Notes under the pieces: model-generated
The model's database searches: none
Told to the model about the DNA's origin: nothing
The model's input: only the letters and a program-made list of their open reading frames with translations
Program-made: the position numbers and the translations under genes
Shown here: positions 1 through 9,633 of the stretch, in pieces
Layout: each line of letters opens with the position of its first letter
Numbering within the stretch: the stretch's first letter is position 1
Source of the DNA: Saccharomyces uvarum
Taxonomy: Eukaryota; Ascomycota; Saccharomycetes; Saccharomycetales; Saccharomycetaceae
NCBI GenBank assembly: GCA_947243795.1
Contig: OX365939.1
Location: 537,001 to 601,000, forward strand
DNA length: 64,000 nucleotides
Direction: 5' to 3'

Positions 1-1317
1 GAAAAGGCCCTAGAAGAGAGCAGAATAACCGCTCAAGAGGACGAACTACGCAGAAATGAAATAGCTCAGTACGACGATGACGACCCTGATTTCCAAGCCG
101 CTTTGCAATTGAGCAAAGAGGAAGAGGAGTTGAAGCAACTGCAAGAACTACAAAGACAGCAACAGTCTCAGTCCCAGGTGCAAATCCCCTCACAACAACA
201 AGCAGCATACTATGATATTTTTGGTAACCCAATATCACAGGATGAGTACTTACAGTACCAGTACCAACAAGACCAGGAGCAGGCAATGGCGCAACAAAGG
301 TGGTTGGACCAGCAGCAAGAACAACAACAGTTAGCCGAACAACAGTACTTCCAACAAGAGCAACAAGCCGCGGCTGCTGCCTTGCAACAACAACAAACCG
401 CTGCCAACATGCAGCAGCAACAACAGCAACAGCAGCAACAGCAGCCCGCTAATTTCCAACAAGCTTTGCCGACAGGTTCCAATAATCCATTCTCCATGGA
501 CAATCTGGAAAGGCAAAAGCAGGAGCAACAACATGCCCAGTTACAGAGACAACAAGAGGAAGCCAGACAACAACAAGAGCAACTGAAATTGCAGCAACTA
601 CAAAGACAGCAACAAGAGCAGGCCCAGTTGCAGCAGCAAAGACAACAGCAAGAGGCTCAGTTGCAGCAGCAAAGGCTACAACAAGAGGCTCAGTTACAAC
701 AGCAAAGACAACAGCAAGAGGCTCAGTTACAACAGCAACAGCAACAACCCTTGACACAAACAAGAACAGGCAACCAGTCCATATCAGATAAATATAACGA
801 CTTGAACGTTTTGCTGGCAACCGGCACTGGTGCAGACACTTTTGGTAACACAGGAGAATCGCGTATTCCTGCCCAACACACCAAAACGGGCACTTTTATA
901 AATTCTCAAGGTACCGGGTACAAACAGGTTGTCAATGAACCCAAGAACAACCCATTTTTGAGCAGCCAATACACCGGTTTACCAAGCACAAGCATCGTGC
1001 CCACACAAACAGGTTATGGGTTTGGAAACCAACCACCAAATCCAGGCATGAACTCCCCCCCACAAAACTCTGCTAACGTGAACTACTCTCAACCTCAACA
1101 ACCTCAACAACCGCAACAACAACAACCACAGTTTACTCAGAATTACCAACAACAGCAACCACAGTACACTCAAAACTACCAACAGCAACCGCAATACGCG
1201 CAAAACTACCAACAGGCTCCTCTACAACAACAACAACAACAGCCACAGCAGCAGCCACAGCAGCAACAACAGCAGGGATATGCCCCCGACCAAGGTATAA
1301 GTTTAATTGATCTTTGA
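1..1317 (+). CDS. ENT2: ENT2, epsin (3' part; 5' end outside window)
   Basis: Epsin-type endocytic adaptor that links ubiquitinated cargo, phosphoinositides and clathrin at the plasma membrane. The frame is open from base 1 to the stop, giving 438 residues; the N-terminal ENTH domain lies upstream of the window. Visible parts are the end of one ubiquitin-interacting motif (residues 1-20), a second one around residues 28-45 (DPDFQAALQLS), a very long Gln-rich region, two NPF motifs for EH-domain partners (near residues 163 and 318) and a C-terminal clathrin box ending ISLIDL. The middle holds several near-copies of an 11-residue QEAQLQQQRQQ unit, then Pro-Gln and NYQQQ repeats. ENT1 is the close paralogue; HRD3 next door decides for ENT2. 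The frame starts before the first ATG, so no start can be assigned. Confidence 0.95.
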   Translation, partial: EKALEESRITAQEDELRRNEIAQYDDDDPDFQAALQLSKEEEELKQLQELQRQQQSQSQVQIPSQQQAAYYDIFGNPISQDEYLQYQYQQDQEQAMAQQRWLDQQQEQQQLAEQQYFQQEQQAAAAALQQQQTAANMQQQQQQQQQQQPANFQQALPTGSNNPFSMDNLERQKQEQQHAQLQRQQEEARQQQEQLKLQQLQRQQQEQAQLQQQRQQQEAQLQQQRLQQEAQLQQQRQQQEAQLQQQQQQPLTQTRTGNQSISDKYNDLNVLLATGTGADTFGNTGESRIPAQHTKTGTFINSQGTGYKQVVNEPKNNPFLSSQYTGLPSTSIVPTQTGYGFGNQPPNPGMNSPPQNSANVNYSQPQQPQQPQQQQPQFTQNYQQQQPQYTQNYQQQPQYAQNYQQAPLQQQQQQPQQQPQQQQQQGYAPDQGISLIDL

Positions 1318-1650
1318 TGTCATATTATATACACTTTTTTGTTGTAGATACATATACATATATACGAGCAGCCTCCTTAGGTATGGAGGAAACGTAAAAG
1401 AAAAGAGAAAGCACACTTAGCAGAGGGAGCCTCACTTCTTCTCCAAGGGCTTTTCTTTTCTACTGCCGTCAATCTAATATACCTTCTTGGCGCTTCTTCG
1501 GAAAAAGTTAACAACGGGCTTACTTTAACGGCAAATTACAATAGTTACGTAAAACACACACATGTCCCAAGAATGGAAAGGGAGCTGTCCATCTGAAAGT
1601 TGCCTACCATTGCTAATCTGCGGTCTCATACAAGATACACCAACCAAACC
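1318..1650. other. ENT2-HRD3 spacer
   Basis: Spacer of 333 bp holding the ENT2 3' end (AT-rich, with TATATAC runs) and the HRD3 promoter. The HRD3 frame stays open upstream of its ATG, but there is no other in-frame ATG. I see no RNA gene or repeat. Confidence 0.6.
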
Positions 1651-4143
1651 ATGATAACGCTTTTATCGTACTTGTGCGCGATATGCCACGCAGTACTATT
1701 AATAAGGGCTGATTCGGTAGCGGATCCTTGGCCTGAAGCGCAAAATTTACTATCAAGCATACCGAAGTCCAGAGACCCCATGAAAGAAGCTGCCATGGAA
1801 TCCAACATTGATGAATTTGTTGGGTTCTACGTACCGATGGATTATTCTCCACGTAACGAGGAAAAAAACTATCAATACGTTTGGCAAAACGAAATCACAG
1901 ATTTCCAACATCAAATCTATGACTTGCTGGTGCAGTCTAGTGAACAGTTCAACAACTCAGATGCAACATACACTCTTAGCCAAATCCATCTTTGGAACCA
2001 ATACGAATTCCCGCACAATATGACATTGGCACACAAATACCTGGAAAAATTCAATGACCTGACTCACTTCACCAATCATTCAGCTATTTTCGACTTGGCT
2101 GTAATGTATTCCACTGGTGGTATTGCTAGCAGTAGTCGTCTAACCACGATTCCGCAGGACTCTGCCAAGGCGTTGTTGTATTACCAAAGAGCTGCCGAGT
2201 TAGGGAATTTGAAAGCTAAACAAGTGTTGGCGTATAAATATTATTCCGGATTCAATGTTCCCAGAAACTTCAATAAAGCCCTGATATTATATAGGGACAT
2301 TGCAGAATATTTGAGAAGAATGTATTCAAGGGATGAATGGGATATTGTATTCCCCTCTTGGGAAAGCTATAACGTGAGAATATCTGATTTCGAAAATGGA
2401 TTATTGGGGAGGGGTTTGAATTCTGTTCCGTTCTCTACTGTGAGGAAAAGAGCTACATCAGATGTTGGCTCACCCTTTTTCGCCCAAGTCAATGATGCAC
2501 AAATGACTTTCCAATTCGAAACGATGGGCAGGTTCACTCTCAGCGGCCACGATGGTCATATTGATGACGATGAAGACGATGAAGACGCCAATGAAAGAAG
2601 AATAATCAGGATATATAACGCAGCTTGGAATGATTATAGAGGAACCTATTCGCAAAGTAGGAACTGTGAGCGCGCTAAAAATTTGTTGGAATTAACGTAC
2701 AAGGAGTTCGAACCTCATGTGGACAGTCTGGGTCCTTTGCAGGTTTTCTATTACGTGCGTTGCCTGCAATTACTGGGACACATGTATTTCACTGGTGAAG
2801 GATCCTCGAAGCCTAATATCCCTATGGCTGAAGAGATTTTGACCAAGACGCTAAAGATAAACAAACATATTAGTGGGTCCATGGGTAGAGCAAATATAGA
2901 TCTAGGTTTAATCAACCAATACATTACCGGGAATGTCTCCAAGGCGATTTCCTATTACATGAATGCTATTGAAACCAGCACTAACAATGGGATTGTGGAA
3001 TTTCAATTATCCAAAATGGGCACTTTATTCCCTGAAAAAAAACTTGGCGATCCGTTCAATTTAATGGAGACTGCATACTTGAAGGGGTTCATTCCAGCTA
3101 TATATGAGTTTGCAGTGATGACCGAATCTGGAGTGAACAGCAAATATAGTGTAGAGAATACCGCTTACCTGTTTAAGACATTCGTTGACGAAAACGAACC
3201 TATTATGGCACCGGAGTTGAGGACAGCGTTTGCTGAATTGATCAACGACCGTTCAGAAGTGGCTTTGTGGGCGTATTCCCAATTGGCAGAACAAGGTTAC
3301 GAGACCGCTCAAATTTCTGCAGCCTACTTAATGTACCAACTGCCATATGAATTAGAGGACCCTCCAAGGACTACAGAGCCGAGAAAGACCTTGGCAATCT
3401 CTTACTATACGAGGGCTTTCAAGCAGGGAAACATAGATGCTGGTGTAGTTGCGGGGGACATTTATTTCCAAATGCAAAACTATAGCAAAGCTATAGCACT
3501 GTATCAGGGCGCCGCTTTGAAATATTCCATACAAGCCATTTGGAACCTGGGCTATATGCATGAGCATGGGCTAGGTGTGAATAGGGATTTCCATTTGGCC
3601 AAGCGCTATTACGACCAAGTGTTGGAACACGACCATAAATTCTATTTAGCTTCCAAATTATGTGTGCTCAAATTACATTTAAAGTCGTGGTTGACCTGGC
3701 TCACTAGAGAAAAGGTGAATTACTGGGCACCCACCATCCCTCCCAATGCGAACGAAGATACCCAGACTCCAAAGACTCCGTGGTACAAGCAGTTGACAAA
3801 CATTTTACAAAGGATAAGGCACAAAGAGGATGGCACAAGAGCTACAGAAGAATCTCACAAGCACAGAACCGTCGTACAGAACGGTGCCGCCCACAGGGAC
3901 CAGAACGTACAGGAAACTTCTGAGATCCTGGGATTCCAAGTGGAAGACCTCATCACCATGGGGTGCATCTTGGGGATATTTCTCCTAAGCATTCTAATGA
4001 GCACATTGGCGGCTCGGAGGGGTTGGAACGTCCGTTTCAACGGCGCCCAGCTAAACGGCAATGGGAACCCACAGCAACAACAGCAACAGCAAGCACAGGG
4101 GCCTCCTGGTTGGGACTTCAACGTACAGATATTCGCCATATGA
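1651..4143 (+). CDS. HRD3: HRD3, ERAD ubiquitin-ligase subunit
   Basis: Lumenal partner of the Hrd1 ubiquitin ligase in ER-associated degradation. It recruits misfolded glycoproteins together with Yos9 and stabilises Hrd1. The protein has 830 residues; S. cerevisiae Hrd3 has 833. The start was placed at the ATG giving MITLLSYL, which begins a signal peptide (about residues 1-21); the upstream open frame has no ATG. Sel1-like repeats follow, for example the [15 protein letters not shown] and [13 protein letters not shown] units, with several N-glycosylation sequons (NNS, NHT-like). An acidic insert of Asp/Glu lies near residue 310. One transmembrane helix at about 770-787 ([19 protein letters not shown]) precedes a short cytosolic Gln-rich tail. 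Confidence 0.97.
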   Translation: MITLLSYLCAICHAVLLIRADSVADPWPEAQNLLSSIPKSRDPMKEAAMESNIDEFVGFYVPMDYSPRNEEKNYQYVWQNEITDFQHQIYDLLVQSSEQFNNSDATYTLSQIHLWNQYEFPHNMTLAHKYLEKFNDLTHFTNHSAIFDLAVMYSTGGIASSSRLTTIPQDSAKALLYYQRAAELGNLKAKQVLAYKYYSGFNVPRNFNKALILYRDIAEYLRRMYSRDEWDIVFPSWESYNVRISDFENGLLGRGLNSVPFSTVRKRATSDVGSPFFAQVNDAQMTFQFETMGRFTLSGHDGHIDDDEDDEDANERRIIRIYNAAWNDYRGTYSQSRNCERAKNLLELTYKEFEPHVDSLGPLQVFYYVRCLQLLGHMYFTGEGSSKPNIPMAEEILTKTLKINKHISGSMGRANIDLGLINQYITGNVSKAISYYMNAIETSTNNGIVEFQLSKMGTLFPEKKLGDPFNLMETAYLKGFIPAIYEFAVMTESGVNSKYSVENTAYLFKTFVDENEPIMAPELRTAFAELINDRSEVALWAYSQLAEQGYETAQISAAYLMYQLPYELEDPPRTTEPRKTLAISYYTRAFKQGNIDAGVVAGDIYFQMQNYSKAIALYQGAALKYSIQAIWNLGYMHEHGLGVNRDFHLAKRYYDQVLEHDHKFYLASKLCVLKLHLKSWLTWLTREKVNYWAPTIPPNANEDTQTPKTPWYKQLTNILQRIRHKEDGTRATEESHKHRTVVQNGAAHRDQNVQETSEILGFQVEDLITMGCILGIFLLSILMSTLAARRGWNVRFNGAQLNGNGNPQQQQQQQAQGPPGWDFNVQIFAI

Positions 4144-4400
4144 TGTGGTTTGTATAGATCTATATAGATTGTCCATAAAAAACTCCATCCATTACCCGAA
4201 CGCTTAAAAGAAAGCGAACAACGAGAGAAAAAAAAGCGAAACCAACGGAGAATCACCACCTAAAGCTTTAACTGCATCAAGATCAACAAAGTTCCGGAGA
4301 GTGAAGGTGTGAGAGATTTGGTGGTACGATTGGCTTCTAGGTTTGAACAAAATAAGGCTATACGCACAGGGATAATAGATAAATCAAAAACAGCTCACAA

Positions 4401-5294
4401 ATGGTCGTCATAGCTAATGCGCACAACGAACTAATCCATGATGCTGTTCTAGACTACTATGGGAAGCGCCTTGCTACATGCTCGTCTGACAAGACAATTA
4501 AGATCTTTGAAGTCGAAGGGGAAACACATAAGTTAGTAGACACATTGACTGGCCACGAAGGCCCCGTTTGGCGTGTTGATTGGGCACATCCTAAATTCGG
4601 TACCATTTTGGCTTCATGCTCTTATGATGGTAAGGTGTTGATTTGGAAAGAAGAAAACGGTAGATGGTCCCAAATTGCCGTTCACGCCGTGCATTCCGCT
4701 TCCGTCAATTCCGTTCAATGGGCTCCTCATGAATATGGCCCCCTATTACTAGTCGCTTCTTCCGATGGTAAAGTCTCTGTAGTGGAATTCAAGGAAAACG
4801 GTACCACTTCTCCAATAATCATCGATGCTCACGCCATCGGTGTCAACTCCGCTTCTTGGGCCCCTGCTACTGTCGAAGAAGATGGCGAACACAGTGGTGC
4901 CAAGGAATCCCGCAAGTTTGTCACCGGTGGCGCCGACAATTTGGTAAAGGTTTGGAAGTACAATTCAGATGCACAAACTTACGTCCTGGAGAGTACTTTG
5001 GAAGGTCACAGTGACTGGGTGAGAGACGTGGCTTGGTCGCCAACCGTCCTCCTACGTTCATACTTGGCTAGTGTTTCACAAGACCGCACCTGTATCATCT
5101 GGACTCAAGATAATGAACAAGGCCCATGGAGAAAAACTTTATTAAAAGAAGAAAAATTTCCAGATGTTTTGTGGAGGGCCAGTTGGTCTTTGTCCGGTAA
5201 CATACTAGCTCTTTCTGGTGGTGATAATAAAGTTACCTTATGGAAGGAAAATCTGGAAGGTAAATGGGAGCCCGCTGGTGAAGTCCACCAATAA
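4401..5294 (+). CDS. SEC13: SEC13, COPII coat and nuclear pore WD40 protein
   Basis: Structural beta-propeller shared by the COPII outer coat (with Sec31), the Nup84 nuclear-pore complex (with Nup145C) and the SEA complex. The protein has 297 residues, as in S. cerevisiae. Six WD-type blades are visible, with recurring motifs such as [39 protein letters not shown] and [12 protein letters not shown]. The open six-blade propeller is completed by a blade from Sec31 or Nup145C, a family fact. The ATG at 4401 is the only sensible start. A convergent neighbour, PNP1, lies 349 bp downstream. Confidence 0.98.
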   Translation: MVVIANAHNELIHDAVLDYYGKRLATCSSDKTIKIFEVEGETHKLVDTLTGHEGPVWRVDWAHPKFGTILASCSYDGKVLIWKEENGRWSQIAVHAVHSASVNSVQWAPHEYGPLLLVASSDGKVSVVEFKENGTTSPIIIDAHAIGVNSASWAPATVEEDGEHSGAKESRKFVTGGADNLVKVWKYNSDAQTYVLESTLEGHSDWVRDVAWSPTVLLRSYLASVSQDRTCIIWTQDNEQGPWRKTLLKEEKFPDVLWRASWSLSGNILALSGGDNKVTLWKENLEGKWEPAGEVHQ

Positions 5295-5505
5295 GAGACT
5301 AAAAAGCAAAAAAATTAAACGGGACAAGTCCATCAATGAATATGAAGAGAAAAGAAAGCATAATGTACAATAAACATAAAACATTTGAAGAGTTGTGAAA
5401 GTCAATGCTCCAGAAGCTTGTTCACCTTTCTTCTTTTCTGTTTTTGCAAGTTCATATATTAAAATTTGTTGTACATTTTTTTTATACAAAAAAAAACAAA
5501 ACAAA

Positions 5506-5544
<39 letters not shown>

Positions 5545-5643
5545 ATATATAAAAGAACTGCTCTTCTTCAAAAGAAAAAAAAATGAAATCATTACCGATT
5601 GGATGCCCACATAATACAGAGTGGTATTCAAGTCAAAACAAAT
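5295..5643. repeat. Convergent spacer with TA microsatellite
   Basis: Shared 3' region of SEC13 and PNP1. It holds a pure alternating TA run at about 5508-5540, then CAATATATATA, with A-rich tracts on either side. Such TA runs serve as efficiency elements of yeast mRNA 3' ends on both strands. No gene is visible. Confidence 0.8.
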
Positions 5644-6579
5644 CTATAGTTCCTCCATCACGGCAGCAATCAAACTCTGTACGTCACTAGAGGCGATTTT
5701 ACCATTCTCCAGGACTTCAGCGTGCGTCGCTTTACCCTTCTCTAAAGGCACAGGCGATTCGTCCAATGCACTGGCAGGACTATCCACGACACAAGTGTTA
5801 GTAATCAAACTTAAGGCTAGGACCTTCCAGCCGCAATGTCTTGCCACGATGACCTCGGGAACAGTACTCATCCCGACAGCATCACCGCCAAGCATCCTAA
5901 TCATTCTAGATTCCGCTCTTGTTTCAAAAGTGGGGCCGGAGACAAAGGTATAAGTACCTTCGTGTAAAGGTCTTTGAATCTTTAACTCTTTCCATTTCTT
6001 GAATAAAAGTTTTCTCAATTCTAGATCGTATGCATCGCTTAAAGCCAAGAAACGAGGTCCGACTTCATCCAAGTTAGGACCTCTCAATGGGTGTTGCCCA
6101 GCTAGGCCAGGGATATTCAAATGGTCATAAATGCACATTAAGTCACAAGCTTGGTATTTCGCATTTATACCGCCGGCAGCGTTAGTGACAATTAAGTTAT
6201 GGACATGGTCCATGTGGTTAATCACTCTTATCGGAAACGTAGTCTCGAGCAATGTGTTGCCTTCATATCCGTGAAGACGCCCATTCATTAACACTACTGG
6301 TGAGCCACTCATAGATCCGAACATTAGCGTACCGGAATGACCTGGAACCGTACTTTTCTTGAATCCTGGTATATCCTCGTATGGAACTGTCACTGGGGGA
6401 GGATTGTCTATGGATAATTTGGTGGATATCCCGCCCAACCCGGAACCACATATGATCAAAGTTCTTGGAGGTTTAAAGTTTGGAGTACTCTGAAAATGTG
6501 GTTCCAAAATACTCGAAAGATAAGTGGCGGCCTTTACAATCGCTTCACGCTGTTGATTTGTGTCCAAAACATCAGTCAT
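5644..6579 (-). CDS. PNP1: PNP1, purine nucleoside phosphorylase
   Basis: Cleaves inosine and guanosine with phosphate to base plus ribose-1-phosphate in purine and nicotinamide-riboside salvage. It has 311 residues, the same as the S. cerevisiae enzyme. Trimeric PNP-family motifs occur in order: CGSGLGG (phosphate loop, near residue 46), VPGHSGTL (near 78), NAAGGIN (near 133), GPTFETRAE (near 216) and GDAVGMSTVPEV (near 229), with SLITNT close to the C-terminus. The start is the ATG at 6577-6579. The gene is divergent from CLB4 across 255 bp. Confidence 0.97.
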   Translation of the reverse strand: MTDVLDTNQQREAIVKAATYLSSILEPHFQSTPNFKPPRTLIICGSGLGGISTKLSIDNPPPVTVPYEDIPGFKKSTVPGHSGTLMFGSMSGSPVVLMNGRLHGYEGNTLLETTFPIRVINHMDHVHNLIVTNAAGGINAKYQACDLMCIYDHLNIPGLAGQHPLRGPNLDEVGPRFLALSDAYDLELRKLLFKKWKELKIQRPLHEGTYTFVSGPTFETRAESRMIRMLGGDAVGMSTVPEVIVARHCGWKVLALSLITNTCVVDSPASALDESPVPLEKGKATHAEVLENGKIASSDVQSLIAAVMEEL

Positions 6580-6674
6580 TTTTTCAGTATGCCAGAACGC
6601 TAGTCTTTTATGCCTGTTTTTATGCTCTTTGCTTCGAGATCTTCCCTTTTATTCCCGCTTTGTAAACTAAGAAA

Positions 6675-6700
6675 CAAAAACAAAAACAAAAACAAAAACA
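6675..6700. repeat. CAAAAA tandem repeat in PNP1-CLB4 promoter
   Basis: About four copies of CAAAAA lie in the divergent promoter, preceded by GTAAACT. The repeated AAACAAA resembles the core of forkhead (Fkh1/2) sites, which drive the CLB2 cluster. Any role in CLB4 transcription is inference. Confidence 0.55.
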
Positions 6701-6834
6701 TCGAAATATCACAACAAAGGTTATTTGTGGTTTGTCGAAAATTTTCACTTTTTAATATTCCAAATTATATATTAGCGTGCAGTGTCGTTATTGGGTATTG
6801 AGGTGGCCAGATTGAGCAAAAAAGTTGAGGAGAA

Positions 6835-8199
6835 ATGTTTGACGGGCGCACTGTACAACCTCCACGGTCTACTTTGAGAGATGGCATTGACATTCTGAGT
6901 GAAGATACTGATCAAGAGGCCGAAAACCTAGTTTACCGTGGGTTCCAAAAGAGCACAAAGGAACCAGAAAGACGACAGGGAAGGGTAGCTTTAGGTGACG
7001 TGACCTCTCAAAAAGCAAATAGAATACATAATGCCATTAAAAATAAATTTCAGCAAGCGAGGAATGGTTTTGACAAAGAGAATATACAGTCAACTTTACT
7101 GAAACAGGAATACACAGGTGATGATGAAGATGACGATTTCATACTCGATGGTTGTGAAGAATCCTCTACTGATGAAGGCAACAAGTACAATATTGATGAT
7201 TTGCTAACTCAGAGAGTGAGAAAGCAGCAACTTCAAACTAGTCAAATGTATGAGGATTCCGATGGGGAAATGATAGAAACTACTGAGGAAGATGTTGATA
7301 GCACATTCGAACCACTATCTCCAATAAATAATGATGACATTCAGAATGAATTGGACAGGGCATTTGAAAAATACTTCCAATCGGTACCTGATCCGCTGGA
7401 TGATGACACTCATGATGTGGTGATGGCTGTTGAGTATGCATCGGAAATCTTCTATTATTTAAAAGAGCTCGAAGTAAAATATAGACCCAACCCTTATTAC
7501 ATGCAGAATCAAGTAGAACTAACATGGCCGTTCAGAAGAACTATGATAGATTGGCTTGTTCAACTGCATTTTAGGTTTCAGCTTCTACCAGAAACACTAT
7601 ATTTAACGATTAACATAGTGGATAGGTTTCTATCAAAGAAAACTGTCACTTTGAATAGATTTCAACTGGTTGGTGTATCGGCTTTGTTTATTGCTGCCAA
7701 GTTTGAAGAGATTAACTGCCCCACTTTAGACGATCTGGTTTACATGCTAGAAAACACATATAACAGAGATGATATAATTAAAGCTGAACAGTACATGATA
7801 GACACATTAGAATTTGAAATTGGTTGGCCGGGCCCCATGCCATTTTTAAGAAGGATAAGTAAAGCTGATGATTATGATTTTGAACCAAGAACTTTAGCAA
7901 AATATTTATTGGAAACTACAATAGTAGAACCAAGATTAGTAGCCGCTGCTCCGAGTTGGTTGGCTGCTGGTGCATATTTTTTGAGTAAAATCATACTTGG
8001 TTCCAATGACTGGTCTTTGAAACACGTCTTTTATTCCGGCTATACATCCGACCAGATAATCTCTCTAGCTTCTTTGATATTAGAAAATTGCAAAAGTGCA
8101 TCTCGACGTCATCATTCAATCTGGAAAAAATATTCTGATCAGCGACATTACCGCTGTTCTCAGATTGTAGAAGAATGGATTGTTTCTACAGAGTCTTAA
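6835..8199 (+). CDS. CLB4: CLB4, B-type cyclin
   Basis: B-type cyclin that activates Cdk1 (Cdc28) in S/G2 and helps spindle assembly. It has 454 residues (460 in S. cerevisiae). A destruction box RSTLRDGID sits near residue 11 and a KEN motif (FDKENIQS) near residue 82; both are APC/C degradation signals. Acidic stretches follow. The cyclin core begins near residue 231 with RRTMIDWLVQLHFRFQL, matching the MRAILVDW signature, and continues with LTINIVDRFLS and LVGVSALFIAAKFEE. The C-terminal cyclin fold ends near 440. CLB3 is the paralogue; position decides for CLB4. Confidence 0.97.
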   Translation: MFDGRTVQPPRSTLRDGIDILSEDTDQEAENLVYRGFQKSTKEPERRQGRVALGDVTSQKANRIHNAIKNKFQQARNGFDKENIQSTLLKQEYTGDDEDDDFILDGCEESSTDEGNKYNIDDLLTQRVRKQQLQTSQMYEDSDGEMIETTEEDVDSTFEPLSPINNDDIQNELDRAFEKYFQSVPDPLDDDTHDVVMAVEYASEIFYYLKELEVKYRPNPYYMQNQVELTWPFRRTMIDWLVQLHFRFQLLPETLYLTINIVDRFLSKKTVTLNRFQLVGVSALFIAAKFEEINCPTLDDLVYMLENTYNRDDIIKAEQYMIDTLEFEIGWPGPMPFLRRISKADDYDFEPRTLAKYLLETTIVEPRLVAAAPSWLAAGAYFLSKIILGSNDWSLKHVFYSGYTSDQIISLASLILENCKSASRRHHSIWKKYSDQRHYRCSQIVEEWIVSTES

Positions 8200-8566
8200 T
8201 TTCTGCCCTCATGCCCTCAAATTTAATGTTATAAATATACAACTTAAAAAGATATCTCTTTTTTACTTTGGCTTTAGTTTCAAAAGATTGATATTTTCAT
8301 TTATTAATGTAGAACATAGTACATTAAATATATATGTTTATACGAATGCATCCGTTATTTTGTTTTCCAAGCATCTTGATGATCTATCCACACTAGTAGT
8401 TATAATTTTTCAGCCGTACTTGAACCAGGGTTTAGGTGGAACTCTTAAATGTCACCACAGAAATGCTGCCTAAAAACATAAGAGTTTTTTCACGTCGCAA
8501 GGAATTATGCACATTGCAGTCATACGGTGAGATTCGTATCCAATCAATGCTTTGCAAACTATCCGT
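8200..8566. other. CLB4-ATG38 convergent spacer
   Basis: Spacer of 367 bp between converging 3' ends. AT-rich, with TATATATG and TTTTTT runs typical of polyadenylation regions. A short frame across it has no support. No RNA gene seen. Confidence 0.6.
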
Positions 8567-9321
8567 TTAGTCTCGTTGTTTATCCCTTCTTTGTTTAGCG
8601 CTTTCTACTAAACTATCCCAACGTTCTCTCAATCTCCCGATTTCATTAGACAGTTTTTTATTTTCTTTTGCAACTTGGTCAATTTTCATGCCATATTCCT
8701 TGAATTTGTTTTGCTCATATAGTACTAATTCCTTTTTGAACTGTTCCAGTCTCAAGTTAATCTTCATTTCCGAGTTATTAGAGTTTTTTATTTCTTTCAT
8801 TTTCGACTCCATATCATTGTTCAAATTAAATTGCAAGCGATTTAAAATTGAAATCAAAACCGGATCGTTTTGAGGGTTCAATGTATTTTGATATATTGAA
8901 TTATCCCAGTTTCTAGTATTGCCCACTCCATTTATCGAAGTTTTGTTATTCAGGATAACAGACCCAATAAGCATATTGTTGTTAAGCATTCCGATACTGT
9001 TCTCTTCTGGTGACCGCTTATCAATTAAAAGTTCTAATTCTTGAATTTTTGCTGTTATGTCCTGTTTTAATAAATCAACCGCTTGTGTAACGTCCGAACT
9101 TAATGCGTTTTGTGATAAATTCTCGTTTTGCGGGCCCAACACCTCAATGGCTTGTTGGTATTTTACCCTTGCATTAGCAAAATCTCCTCTTCGACATTCC
9201 TGTTCAGCATTCTCGATTATAGTATAAACCTAGTATAATAGTATTGTATAATGTTTGTTAGTCCTCATGAAAAAAGGGTAAGCCATAACCGAACGAAACT
9301 TACTTCTGCTAAAGTACTCAT
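8567..9321 (-). CDS. ATG38: ATG38 (spliced), PI3-kinase complex I subunit
   Basis: Autophagy-specific subunit of Vps34 PI3-kinase complex I, linking Vps15-Vps34 to Atg14-Vps30. Two exons are seen: exon 1 at 9304-9321 encodes only MSTLAE; exon 2 at 8567-9229 starts at Val. The joined frame is 226 residues, equal to S. cerevisiae Atg38. The N-terminal part is a MIT-like helical region (IIENAEQECRRGDFANA); the C-terminal third is strongly helical and charged (RLEQFKKELVLYEQ, IGRLRERWDSLVES), fitting the coiled-coil dimerisation domain. VPS34, its partner kinase, lies at the other end of this window. Confidence 0.95.
9230..9303 (-). other. ATG38: ATG38 intron
   Basis: Intron of 74 nt. On the coding strand it begins GTAAGT (a variant of the yeast GTATGT), has a branch-like GACTAAC about 35 nt before the 3' end, and ends ATACTAG. 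Splicing joins GAA to GTT and restores the expected protein. It is close to the minimum length for yeast introns. Confidence 0.9.
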
Positions 9322-9633
9322 TCTATCACTAATTTTGAATGGACTGTTGTCGAAGTTTACCAATCCATCAATGCGCTAAGTGATACCTCATACAGATCTT
9401 TCCATGGCACTCTGCATTAGCCTTTCGGTTTTTCCACCCTTTAGGGAACCCAAAAATCGAAAAATGGCGCTATCAGTGTACAGGGAAAAAAATGTAAACT
9501 TGGTTCATATGGCAATGCAATGGTGAATCTTATAAATGGGAATAATATATTAAAGGGGTAGTTAATATCGATACATAGATTGCACCATTACAATAGAATG
9601 GGTACATATAGAATTTGTAAAAAAGAGACGTTA
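9322..9633. other. ATG38 promoter and TUB4 3' region
   Basis: Spacer of 312 bp between two minus-strand genes. It carries AT-rich 3'-end signals near TUB4 and the ATG38 promoter. No further gene is visible. Confidence 0.5.

Noticed and set aside
210-820. Antisense frames rich in Cys, Leu or Val across ENT2
   Set aside because: Read-outs of CAA/CAG repeats on the other strand.
5508-5540. TA run considered as a structural or origin element
   Set aside because: Short pure TA runs are common at yeast 3' ends; no ARS consensus could be confidently placed next to it.
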